Origin: Lentzea flava
GTDB lineage: Bacteria > Actinomycetota > Actinomycetes > Mycobacteriales > Pseudonocardiaceae
Assembly: GCF_014648475.1 (NCBI RefSeq)
Contig: NZ_BMRE01000063.1
Span: 1-40,726 of the forward strand
Reading direction: 5' to 3'
DNA: 40,726 nucleotides
This document shows positions 8,558 to 16,105 of this stretch, piece after piece; within the stretch, counting starts at the first letter, position 1; every line of letters starts with the position of its first letter. The notes under the pieces were generated by a model. That model made no database searches. It was not told the origin of the DNA and saw only the letters and a list, made by a program, of their open reading frames with translations. The position numbers and the translations under genes are program-made.

Positions 8558-9004
8558 CAGCTGCTGGGTGTGCAGGGGCACGTGACCTGACGCGAGCCCG
8601 TTGACGAGATCGGCGAGCGGGACGGGCTGGTCCAGCAGGAGTTCGTCGTTCGACATGAGGAACGACGGCACGAGCACCGCGGCGGCCTGCTCGGTGAGCC
8701 GGTCGGCGATGTCGCAGAGGATGGCGGCCTGGTCGCGGACGCGTGCGATGAGCGCGGTCCTGCCGGGGTGTTCGGCGATGATCCGGTCGAGGTTCCAGCG
8801 GTCGAGGCAGATCCGGTTGTCGAACGTGGGACGTGCACCGGACACCACCCCGAGCACGACGGCGGCCGTCGCGGCGTCGACGCTGAGCATGTGGGCCAGC
8901 ACCTGGTCGGCGTTCCACCCGCCGTCGAGGGCTTCGCCGAGGTCGGGTGCCGCCGCCACTTCGAAGAACTTCTCGTAGGCGAGGCGAAGTGCGGTCGTGT
9001 CCAT
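8528..9004 (-). CDS. DinB-like / maleylpyruvate-isomerase-type helical protein
   Basis: A 158-residue all-helical protein with the DinB/mycothiol-dependent-isomerase look. A helix begins MDTTALRLAYEKFFEVA, then WNADQVLAHMLSVDAATAAVV carries the first potential metal His. A long amphipathic region and the end GHVPLHTQQLLDLRR carry further His residues. These His positions suit a divalent metal site, but substrate and thiol cofactor are unknown. ATG at 9004 is chosen because AAGGAAG precedes it at good distance; the longer frame to 9073 would run through the operator region. It is divergent from a GbsR/MarR regulator and probably controlled by it through the palindromes between the two genes. 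Confidence 0.68.
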   Translation of the reverse strand: MDTTALRLAYEKFFEVAAAPDLGEALDGGWNADQVLAHMLSVDAATAAVVLGVVSGARPTFDNRICLDRWNLDRIIAEHPGRTALIARVRDQAAILCDIADRLTEQAAAVLVPSFLMSNDELLLDQPVPLADLVNGLASGHVPLHTQQLLDLRRPVRA

Positions 9005-9036
9005 CGGTGCTTCCTTGTCGACGTGGGGAGTGATGC

Positions 9037-9086
9037 GCAACCGATGGTTGCACGTCTGGGTGATCACTTGCAACCTTCCGGTTGCA
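9037..9086. promoter_or_regulatory. Two palindromic operator-like sites between the DinB-like and GbsR genes
   Basis: Site 1 (9037-9051) is GCAACC-3 nt-GGTTGC. Site 2 (9069-9086) is TGCAACC-4 nt-GGTTGCA. Their centres are 33-34 bp apart, about three helical turns, so a dimer at each would sit on the same DNA face. Site 2 overlaps the presumed -35 of the rightward gene (TTGCAC 9082-9087, TACGAT 9106-9111, spacer 18). Site 1 lies 32 bp upstream of the leftward start. This arrangement fits negative control of both genes by the adjacent regulator. Confidence 0.62.
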
Positions 9087-9159
9087 CAAGCATTGACAAG
9101 ATCGCTACGATGACTTCAGTGTTGACCGAAAGAAACGCCCCTGGAGAAAGGGCACCGTC

Positions 9160-9624
9160 ATGAGCCTGGGCAGGGAAACCCGGCTGTCCGCCTGGATCGA
9201 ACGGTTCGCGGCCCACTTCGCCGAGGAGGGCATCCCGCTGATCGGCGGCCGCATCCTCGGCTACCTCCTGGTCTGCCAGCCGGTGGAGCGCACCGCCGCC
9301 GAGCTCTCCCAGGAGCTGGAGGCGAGCAGCGGGTCGATCAGCACGAACCTGAAGTACCTCGTCAACGTCGGCCTGGTGACCAAGCGGACCCGGCGCGGCA
9401 GGCAGGCCGCGGAGTACCGGATCAACGAGAAGGCCTGGTCGGAGTTCGTGCAGCGCAAGCTCAACGCGATCGCGAGCGTCCAGACGCTGACCGACGACGG
9501 CATGCGGCTGCTCAGCGGTGACCCGGAGCGCGCGATGCGGCTGCGGACCGTCGACCACCTCTACGGTTGGCTCTCAGCGGAACTTCCGGCTTTGTGGGAG
9601 CGCAGGCCCGCCGCACCCAAGTAG
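9160..9624 (+). CDS. GbsR/MarR-family transcriptional regulator
   Basis: A 154-residue winged-helix regulator of the GbsR branch. The N-terminal helices WIERFAAHFAEEGIPLIGGR are typical of GbsR-type proteins. The recognition helix region is RTAAELSQELEASSGSISTN, followed by LKYLVNVGLVTKRTRRGRQ, the wing, and a C-terminal dimerisation helix. A ribosome binding site (GGAGAAAGGG) precedes the ATG at 9160. The promoter region contains the two GCAACC/GGTTGC palindromes, so autoregulation and control of the divergent DinB-like gene are likely (inference). The inducer is unknown. The ankyrin gene starts 10 bp after its stop and may be co-transcribed. Confidence 0.85.
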   Translation: MSLGRETRLSAWIERFAAHFAEEGIPLIGGRILGYLLVCQPVERTAAELSQELEASSGSISTNLKYLVNVGLVTKRTRRGRQAAEYRINEKAWSEFVQRKLNAIASVQTLTDDGMRLLSGDPERAMRLRTVDHLYGWLSAELPALWERRPAAPK

Positions 9625-9634
9625 CTTGGGATGC

Positions 9635-10738
9635 ATGTGGCACCCGTTTCGCGACGACATCGAGTACTACGAGGAGCGGGCCAGAGGGCTGCTCGCCTCG
9701 GCGTGGGACGGTGTGCCCGGTGCGCTCGAGGTCTTCGACGACGTGCCGCTGACCGACGAGGGCGCGCACACCGTTCTCGCCCAGGCGCACGGGTGTGCGG
9801 ACTGGAAGGCGTTCAGGGCCCACATCCGCAAGCCGCGCCCGTTCGCCCGCGCCTACCAGGCCATCGAGCTGCAACACCCCGATGAGCTGAAGGCGATCAT
9901 CACGCGCGACCCGTGGCTGGTGAAAGCCAGTGGTACCAACGGGAACGACCTGCTCGGGCTGTCCGCGGCCAAGTGCGACGAGCGCCTCGTCAGGGTGCTG
10001 CTCGACGACGGCGCGGACGTCAACCACCAGAACGTCCACGGCTGGACGGCGTTGCACCAGGCGGCCTACAAGGATCTCCCGCAGCTGGCCCAGCTGCTGC
10101 TCGACCGCGGCGCGCGCACCGACCTCGAAGCCCGCGGCGAGGGCGGCACCCCGCTCACCATCGCGTTGTTCTGGGGCAACAGGCAAACCGCGGAACTGCT
10201 GACACAGCACGGAGTTCACCCGCCGAACCTGCGCACGGCGGCGGGCCTCGGCAACCTCGACCTCGCCACCGAACCGGAGGCGAAGCGCGGCTATTACCGC
10301 CCGCACAGCGGTTTTCCGCGCTGGTGGCCGACGAACGACCCGCAGGAAGTCCTCGACGAGGCGTTGTCGTGGGCCGCCCGCAACGACCGCGCCGAGGTGT
10401 TCGGCGATCTGCTCAAGCGCGGCGCCAGGATCGACGCGGACGTCTACCGCGGCACGGCGCTGGCGTGGGCGGCGTGGCGCGGCCTGGAGAACGCGACCCG
10501 CGCGCTGCTGGACCTGGGCGCGAACCCCAACCAGCGCACGGGTTTCGGCGGCCCGATGCACGGCGAGGGCGTCACGGCGCTGCACCTCGCTGCCGAACGC
10601 GGCCACCTGCCGATCATCCGGATGCTGCTCGACGCGGGCGCCGACAGGTCCATCAGGGACGTGAACTTCGAGGCGACGCCCGCGAACTGGGCCGGGCACA
10701 ACGACCAGCGGGAGGCTCAGGCCTTGCTCAGCGCCTGA
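9635..10738 (+). CDS. Ankyrin repeat protein
   Basis: A 367-residue cytosolic protein without signal peptide or membrane segment. After a ~100-residue helical N-terminus (starting MWHPFRDDIEYYEERARGLL), ankyrin repeats are recognisable as VRVLLDDGADVNHQNVHGWT, then ALHQAAYKDLPQLAQLLLDR, GGTPLTIALFWGNRQTAELL, RGTALAWAAWRGLENATRAL and VTALHLAAERGHLPIIRMLL. This is roughly six repeats interrupted by a non-repeat insert near the middle. Such proteins are protein-binding scaffolds and the partner is unknown. The ATG at 9635 lies 10 bp after the regulator stop, suggesting one transcript. The last 22 bp overlap the convergent ctaA. Confidence 0.85.
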   Translation: MWHPFRDDIEYYEERARGLLASAWDGVPGALEVFDDVPLTDEGAHTVLAQAHGCADWKAFRAHIRKPRPFARAYQAIELQHPDELKAIITRDPWLVKASGTNGNDLLGLSAAKCDERLVRVLLDDGADVNHQNVHGWTALHQAAYKDLPQLAQLLLDRGARTDLEARGEGGTPLTIALFWGNRQTAELLTQHGVHPPNLRTAAGLGNLDLATEPEAKRGYYRPHSGFPRWWPTNDPQEVLDEALSWAARNDRAEVFGDLLKRGARIDADVYRGTALAWAAWRGLENATRALLDLGANPNQRTGFGGPMHGEGVTALHLAAERGHLPIIRMLLDAGADRSIRDVNFEATPANWAGHNDQREAQALLSA

Positions 10739-11634
10739 TCGCCGGAAGCGGGCAGCTCGACCTCGTGCGTGCGCTCGCGCGACGACGTCCACAACGCCGC
10801 CGTGGCAACGACGACCGCGCCGGCGCCGAGCACGTGGAGCGACACGAGCACCTCGGGGACACCCGTCCAGTACTGGACCATGCCGAGCGCGCCCTGAGCG
10901 AGGACGACGCCGACGAGCGTCCAGTAGGTGCGGGTCCGCGTGAAGAACCCGACCGCGATCAGCAGGCCGAGGAACAGGAACAGCAGGTCCGCGTGGATCT
11001 GCGCGAGCGTCGCGACCTCGATATCCAGGCGCGGCGTCGAGGCGTCACCGGCGTGTGGCCCGGCGGCCGTCACCCAGGTGCCCGCGAGCAGCAGCGCGCC
11101 GAGCACGGCGGCCATTACCACCTGGAGCTTCATCAGCGGGGCCGGCACGAGCAGCCGGGCGGGGCCGTCGCCCTCGGACAGCGAACGGACGAGCAGCACG
11201 GCGAGCCACACCAGGACCATCGAGATCATGAAATGGATCGACACGGTGTACCAGGCCAGTCCGGCCAGCACCGTGATGCCGCCGACGACCGCCTGCAGCG
11301 CAACGCCACCGAGCTGGATGAGCGCGAGCGTCAGCACCCTCTTGCGGCGCGGCAGGTGGAACCAGGCCGCCAGCACGCAGAGACCCGCGATGACGCCGAC
11401 GACACCCGTCAGCGTGCGGTTGCCGAACTCGACCCACTGGTGCAGGGCGGCGACCTCGGGGTGCTGCACCGGCACGACGCTGCCCTCGACGCACTGGGGC
11501 CACGTCGGGCAGCCCAGTCCGGAGCCGGTCACGCGGACGATCGAGCCGGTCACCGCGATTCCTGCCTGCGCGATGACGACGGCAATCGCGAGCGCGCGCT
11601 GCCAGGAAACGAGGAGGGCGGTCAGCTTCGACAC
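10717..11634 (-). CDS. ctaA: Heme A synthase (COX15/CtaA family)
   Basis: A 305-residue membrane protein with eight predicted helices that converts heme O to heme A for cytochrome c oxidase. Diagnostic features are TGSIVRVTGSGLGCPTWPQC near residues 29-48 with the Cys42/Cys48 pair of the first external loop, and the His-bearing motifs HQWVEFGNRTLTG, VSIHFMISM, IHADLLFLF and SLHVLGAG, which supply heme ligands in the family. GTG at 11634 follows a short AAGG ribosome binding site. It lies just downstream of, and in the same direction as, the ABC exporter pair (19 bp gap), matching the mycobacterial order Rv1458c-Rv1457c-Rv1456c (recalled, not searched). Confidence 0.92.
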   Translation of the reverse strand: MSKLTALLVSWQRALAIAVVIAQAGIAVTGSIVRVTGSGLGCPTWPQCVEGSVVPVQHPEVAALHQWVEFGNRTLTGVVGVIAGLCVLAAWFHLPRRKRVLTLALIQLGGVALQAVVGGITVLAGLAWYTVSIHFMISMVLVWLAVLLVRSLSEGDGPARLLVPAPLMKLQVVMAAVLGALLLAGTWVTAAGPHAGDASTPRLDIEVATLAQIHADLLFLFLGLLIAVGFFTRTRTYWTLVGVVLAQGALGMVQYWTGVPEVLVSLHVLGAGAVVVATAALWTSSRERTHEVELPASGDQALSKA

Positions 11635-11653
11635 GCCTTGATGGTAGGTGTGG

Positions 11654-12412
11654 TCAGGTGAGCTTCGTCGTCCGGGTGGCCAGTGCCCCGGCCACAACTC
11701 CCCAGGCCACGAGCACTGCGACGGGGCCCACACCCGGTGCAGTGCCGTACACCACAGAGGTTTCCAGGGCCTGCGCGAGAGCGGCCGACGGCAGCAGGTG
11801 CACGAAGCCGACCGGCACCGACAACGCCACACCGCCGACCATCAGCAGCACGAACCACACGATGTTCGCGAGCGCCAGCACGATCTCGGCTCGCAGCGCG
11901 CCACCCAGCAGCACGCCCAGCGCACCGAACGACAACGTGCCCAGGATGATCAGCAGGATCACCCACGGCAGGCCGGACAGCGGGAAACGCCACCCGAGGA
12001 TCAACGCGGTGATGCCGAGCAGCAGGATCTGGATCGCCACCACGGCCAGCGCGCCGCTCACCCGCCCGGCCACGAGCAACCACCGCGGCAACGCCGAAGC
12101 CGCCAGCCGCTTCAGCACGCCGTAGCGCCGGTCGAACCCGAGCGCGATGGCCTGCCCGGTGAACGCCGACGAGATGATCGCGAGCGCGAAGATCCGGGCG
12201 GTGGCCGAGCCCACGCGCGGCTCCGGCATCGGGATCACCGTCATCAGGCTGAGAGCGACGAGGAGCGCCAGCGGGATGATGACGGTGAGCAGGATCTGCT
12301 CGCCGTTGCGCAACGTCAGCAACGCTTCCGTGCGGGCGTGCACGAACAGCATCTTCGGCAGCGACCCGCGGCCGGGCGCGGGCTTGAACGTGCCGGGAGC
12401 GAAGGTGGTCAC
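11654..12412 (-). CDS. ABC transporter permease (ABC-2 type)
   Basis: A 252-residue ABC-2-type permease with six hydrophobic segments and an N-terminal cytosolic stretch (PKMLFVHARTEALLTLRNGE) typical of drug/lipid exporter permeases. The family loop ALGFDRRYGVLKRLAASALP is present. The GTG start at 12412 overlaps the ATPase stop (GTGA), so the pair is one coupled unit. A longer reading frame continuing to 13432 is a shadow of the ATPase gene. The substrate is unknown. In actinobacteria this exporter is repeatedly found between the suf region and ctaA, suggesting a link to heme or respiratory metabolism, but that is association only. Confidence 0.9.
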   Translation of the reverse strand: MTTFAPGTFKPAPGRGSLPKMLFVHARTEALLTLRNGEQILLTVIIPLALLVALSLMTVIPMPEPRVGSATARIFALAIISSAFTGQAIALGFDRRYGVLKRLAASALPRWLLVAGRVSGALAVVAIQILLLGITALILGWRFPLSGLPWVILLIILGTLSFGALGVLLGGALRAEIVLALANIVWFVLLMVGGVALSVPVGFVHLLPSAALAQALETSVVYGTAPGVGPVAVLVAWGVVAGALATRTTKLT

Positions 12413-13338
12413 GAACGCAGCTCCCTGCCGGTCAGCTCCAGGAAAACGTCTTCGAGGCTGCGCTTGGCCACCGTCAGCTCCTCGGCCAGCACACCCTGCT
12501 GCGCGCACCACGACGTGACGGTCGACACGACCTGCGGGTCGATCAGCCCCTCCACGACGTACGCGCCCCGCGTCGCCTCGCGCACCTTCAGCCCCTCCGG
12601 CAGTGCGGCGGACAGCAACGACGTGTCGAGCCCCGGCCGGGCGCGGAACCGCAGCTGCTGGTCGTCCGCGCGGTTCGCGGTGAGCTCGGAGGGCGAGCCC
12701 TGCGCCACGACGCGACCCTGATCGATGATCACGACGTCGTCGGCCAGCGCCTCGGCCTCGTCCATGAGGTGCGTCGTCAGCAGCACGGACACGCCGTCGT
12801 CCTTCAACGCGCCCACGAGGTCCCACACCAGCCGGCGCGCCTGCGGGTCCATGCCCGCGGTCGGCTCGTCGAGGAACACGAGCTCGGGGCGTCCGATCAA
12901 CGCGCACGCGAGCGACAACCGCTGCTGCTGGCCGCCGGAGAGCCTCTTGTAGGGAGTGCGGACGGCACCGGAGAGCCCGAGCACCTCGATCAGCCACTTC
13001 GGATCGAGCGGGTTCGCCGCGCACGCCGCCACGAGGTTCAGCATCTCCTCGGCGCGAATGCCGGGATATCCGCCACCGCCCTGCGGCATCACGCCGATGC
13101 GCGGCCGCAACGACTCGTCGGCCGGAGAGAGGCCGAGCACGCGCACGGTGCCGTCGTCGGCCGAGCGGAAGCCCTCGCAGATCTCGACCGTCGTCGTCTT
13201 GCCCGCGCCGTTGGGCCCGAGGAGGGCCAGCACGGTGCCGGGCTGCTGGACGAGGTCGAGGCCGTCGACGGCGGTCTTCGAGCCGTACCTCTTGACCAGC
13301 CCCGACACTTCCACCGCAGGCTGGGGATTCGGGCTCAC
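12409..13338 (-). CDS. ABC transporter ATP-binding protein
   Basis: About 309 residues. It has Walker A LLGPNGAGKTTT, signature LSGGQQQRLSLA, Walker B LVFLDEPTAGMDP and the switch His in LLTTHLMDEAEAL. The C-terminal ~90 residues form the accessory domain seen in DrrA/ABC-2 exporter ATPases, ending RSLEDVFLELTGRE. It powers the coupled permease downstream. The start is uncertain: GTG 13338 (VSPNPQP) or TTG 13347 three codons earlier; neither has a strong ribosome binding site. The upstream region contains a large stem-loop rather than an obvious promoter. Confidence 0.9.
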   Translation of the reverse strand: MSPNPQPAVEVSGLVKRYGSKTAVDGLDLVQQPGTVLALLGPNGAGKTTTVEICEGFRSADDGTVRVLGLSPADESLRPRIGVMPQGGGGYPGIRAEEMLNLVAACAANPLDPKWLIEVLGLSGAVRTPYKRLSGGQQQRLSLACALIGRPELVFLDEPTAGMDPQARRLVWDLVGALKDDGVSVLLTTHLMDEAEALADDVVIIDQGRVVAQGSPSELTANRADDQQLRFRARPGLDTSLLSAALPEGLKVREATRGAYVVEGLIDPQVVSTVTSWCAQQGVLAEELTVAKRSLEDVFLELTGRELRS

Positions 13339-13369
13339 GAACGGCAAGCCTAGGCGGTCCCGCCCGCCT

Positions 13370-13424
13370 GGGAACGCGGGGGCCTTGCGTTCCCCAGAAG
13401 GAAACGCAAGGCCCCCGCGTTTCC
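13370..13424. repeat. Long GC-rich stem-loop in a divergent intergenic region
   Basis: AACGCGGGGGCCTTGCGTT (13373-13391) is exactly complementary to 13403-13421 across an 11-nt loop, and the stem extends three more pairs outward with one G-U. It lies upstream of both flanking genes rather than downstream of either. It therefore is not placed like an ordinary terminator. A weaker stem, GGGTGGGGC-2 nt-GCCCTACCC, follows it near 13441-13460. It may be a dispersed intergenic repeat or a 5'-UTR element. Confidence 0.7.
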
Positions 13425-13541
13425 TGAAGCACGGCTGAAGAGGGTGGGGCTGGCCCTACCCCCAGGAGTCAGGGACACCTCAGGGTTTGCTCGGGGGAGT
13501 TCCCCATTGGTTGATCAACGCCGTCGCAAGAGACTTTTGAC

Positions 13542-14117
13542 GTGCTCGAAACGGGGGCGAACAGACGAGGACTGGTGGTCGGGGGACTGGTGTTGTCACT
13601 GGTTCCGATTTTTTACCTGCATGTCGTGTCGGCAGGGCAGCTGAACCCGATCACGGATGTGATCAGCGACTACGTGTTCGTTCACAACGGCACGGGCTGG
13701 CTGGCGGCGACGTCGCTTTGTCTCGCCGCCGTTTCGATGTTGCTCGCCGTCAACCTGCGAGGTGTAGGCAGGTCAGCGCAGTGGCTGATCGGCATCTGGT
13801 CGGCAGGCCTGACCGTGTCGACGATCTTCCCGACCGATCCGACGGGGGCGCCGACGTCCATGTCGGGCTACATCCACCGGTACGCCGGCGCGGTGATGTT
13901 CGTGGCGTTGCCGGCGGCCGGAGTGCTCATCGCCCGCAAATTTCCGGCTCTGCTCGGTATCGCAATAACGGCCAGCGTGTCGAGTGCGGCATTTCTGGTC
14001 AGTCACGTTTCGTTCGCCGGATTCGAGGCGCGCGGCCTGACCGAACGCGTTTTGTTCGCATCCCTTTACGGACTTCTCTTCGCCATAGCGGCCCTACAGG
14101 TGAGGCGCACGACATGA
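13542..14117 (+). CDS. DUF998 family membrane protein
   Basis: A 191-residue protein with about six hydrophobic helices and the DUF998 pattern. After the first helix comes QLNPITDVISDYVF, then GTGWLAATSLCLAAVSMLLA. FPTDPTGAPTSMSGYIHRYAG contains the conserved DP and H residues. The function of the family is unknown. The GTG start at 13542 has only a weak AAGAG upstream. Its stop overlaps the next start (ATGA at 14114), so it is translationally coupled to the transporter-glycosyltransferase fusion and may act with it at the membrane. Confidence 0.8.
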   Translation: MLETGANRRGLVVGGLVLSLVPIFYLHVVSAGQLNPITDVISDYVFVHNGTGWLAATSLCLAAVSMLLAVNLRGVGRSAQWLIGIWSAGLTVSTIFPTDPTGAPTSMSGYIHRYAGAVMFVALPAAGVLIARKFPALLGIAITASVSSAAFLVSHVSFAGFEARGLTERVLFASLYGLLFAIAALQVRRTT

Positions 14118-16105
14118 CCCTGCTCGCCATTGCGCTCGCCGTGCTCGGCGCCGTGTGCTTCGCGCTCGCGGCCCGCCTGCAGCACGACGCGGTCGCCGAG
14201 ACCGGGGCACGGGTCGGCGTCCTGCGCCAGCCGCGGTGGCTCGGCGGGCTCGCCCTGCTCATCGCCGGTGCCGGGGTGCACGCGGTCGCGCTCGGCATGG
14301 CGCCGCTCACCGTCGTCCAGCCGATCGGCGTGCTCGCGATCGGGATGACCGCGTTGCTGGACCGCCGTTTCCGCGAGCTGCCGGCGATCCTCATCACAAC
14401 CGTGGGCGTCGGTGCGTTCGTGTTCCTCGCGTCCGGCAGTGCCACCGCCACTCAGGTCGCGCCTGATGCCGAACTCACGGCCGGTTTCGTGGTCCTCGGC
14501 GCGATCGCGGTGCCTGGAGTGATCGCCGCGCTCACGACGAACGCCCGCATCAGGGCCGTGGCGTTCGCATCGGCCGGTGGTGTCGCGTACGGGTACGTCT
14601 CCGTGCTCATGCGCGCCGTCTCGCAGTCGGTGCAGCAAGGCGGGTTCGGGCTCTCGCACGTCGCGTCCGTGCTCGGCATCGCCCTCTCGCTCGCCGTCGG
14701 TGGCTGGCTGGTCCAGCACGCCTACGCCGGCGGGCCCCCTCATCTCGCCGTCGCCTGCCTGACCGTGGTGGATCCGCTGGTCGCGGTCGGCATCGGCGCC
14801 TTCCTGCTCGGCGAGGCCGCGCACCTGTCCCCGTGGACCGGTGCCGCGCTGATCGCCTGCGCGCTCGCCGCAGCCAGCGGTGTGTTCGCCCTCGCTCGTC
14901 AACCACAACTCGTGCCGAACACTCGATCGGAGCTTCCCGTGAACACCTCCAGCGCGCTGCGCGTCGTCATCGCCGCCGACACGTTCCCGCCGGACGTCAA
15001 CGGAGCCGCGCGGTTCGCCCAGCGCCTCGCCATCGGCCTCGCGTCCCGCGGACACGACGTCCACGTCATCGCCCCGGACTCGCCCAGGGCCACCGAGATC
15101 GACGGCGTGACCGTGCACCGGCTCCGATCGCACCGGCTGCCGTTCTACCCCGACTTCCGGTTCTGCCTGCCGTGGCAGGCGTCGAAGGAGGCCGACGAGC
15201 TGATCAAGTCGCTCAAGCCGGACGTCGTGCACGTCCAAGCACACTTCGTGGTGGGCCGGTTCGTCCTGAACTCCGCCGTCGCCCAGGGCATTCCGACGCT
15301 CGCCACGAACCACTTCATGCCGGAGAACCTGTTCAGCCACGCGCACGTGCCCGCGTTCCTGCAGGGCCTGTCCCGCAAGTGGGCCTACCGCGACCTGGCG
15401 CGGGTGTTCGGCCGGGCCGACATCGTCACCGCGCCGACGCCGCGTGCCGTGCAGTTGTTGCACGACAGCGGTTTCCCCGAGCGCGCGGTGCCGGTGTCGT
15501 GCGGCATCGACATCTCCCGCTACCAGCGTTCCGTGACCCGCAACGACCGCCCGACCGCGTTGTTCGTCGGCCGGCTGGACGAGGAGAAGCGCGTCGACGA
15601 GTTCCTGCGCGCCCTGGCCCGCGTGCCCGGCGCGTACGGCGAGATCGTCGGCGACGGCACGTGCCGCGCCGAGTGGGAGCTGCTGGCCCGCGACCTGGAG
15701 ATCACGGACCGCGTGAAGTTCCACGGCTTCGTGTCCGAGGACGACCTGCTCGACGCGTACGCCCGCTGCGACCTCTTCGTCATGCCGGGTGTCGCCGAGC
15801 TGCAGAGCCTCGCCACGATGGAGGCGATGGCCGCGGGCAAGCCGGTGATCGCCGCGAACGCCATGGCACTGCCGCACCTCGTGCACACCGGCCGCAACGG
15901 CTGGCTGTTCGAGCCCGGTGACGTGAACCAGCTGGCGCAGCGCCTGCACACGCTGGTCCACGACGCGCCGATGCGGGCCCGCATCGGCGCCGCCAGCAGC
16001 GAGATCATCTCGCACCACGCGCTGGCGGCGACCCTGGAGCGCTTCGAGGCCCTCTACGCGCGGGCGATGGGCCGCCCGGCGCCGGTCATCGCGCTGGCGG
16101 CCTGA
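14114..16105 (+). CDS. DMT-family transporter domain fused in frame to a GT4 glycosyltransferase
   Basis: A single open frame of 663 residues holds two complete proteins. Residues 1-~270 are a nine- to ten-helix DMT/NIPA-like transporter (MTLLAIALAVLGAVCFALA; later PLTVVQPIGVLAIGMTALL). Residues ~276-663 are a GT-B glycosyltransferase of family GT4. The acceptor-side start is LRVVIAADTFPPDVNGAARF. The nucleotide-sugar-binding half has ALFVGRLDEEKRVDEFL, VKFHGFVSEDDLLDAYARCD and the EX7E-type ELQSLATMEAM. GT4 enzymes transfer sugars, often from GDP-mannose or UDP-sugars; donor and acceptor here are unknown. No stop separates the domains, yet an internal GTG at 14939 has its own GGAG. A fused product, a separate GT, or both are possible. 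Confidence 0.85.
   Translation: MTLLAIALAVLGAVCFALAARLQHDAVAETGARVGVLRQPRWLGGLALLIAGAGVHAVALGMAPLTVVQPIGVLAIGMTALLDRRFRELPAILITTVGVGAFVFLASGSATATQVAPDAELTAGFVVLGAIAVPGVIAALTTNARIRAVAFASAGGVAYGYVSVLMRAVSQSVQQGGFGLSHVASVLGIALSLAVGGWLVQHAYAGGPPHLAVACLTVVDPLVAVGIGAFLLGEAAHLSPWTGAALIACALAAASGVFALARQPQLVPNTRSELPVNTSSALRVVIAADTFPPDVNGAARFAQRLAIGLASRGHDVHVIAPDSPRATEIDGVTVHRLRSHRLPFYPDFRFCLPWQASKEADELIKSLKPDVVHVQAHFVVGRFVLNSAVAQGIPTLATNHFMPENLFSHAHVPAFLQGLSRKWAYRDLARVFGRADIVTAPTPRAVQLLHDSGFPERAVPVSCGIDISRYQRSVTRNDRPTALFVGRLDEEKRVDEFLRALARVPGAYGEIVGDGTCRAEWELLARDLEITDRVKFHGFVSEDDLLDAYARCDLFVMPGVAELQSLATMEAMAAGKPVIAANAMALPHLVHTGRNGWLFEPGDVNQLAQRLHTLVHDAPMRARIGAASSEIISHHALAATLERFEALYARAMGRPAPVIALAA
14929..14941 (+). 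promoter_or_regulatory. Internal ribosome binding site and GTG start for the GT4 domain
   Basis: GGAG (14929-14932) lies six bases before an in-frame GTG (14939-14941). The protein from this GTG begins VNTSSALRVVIAADTFPP, exactly where stand-alone GT4 enzymes start. It could produce a free glycosyltransferase in addition to the fused protein. Confidence 0.5.
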
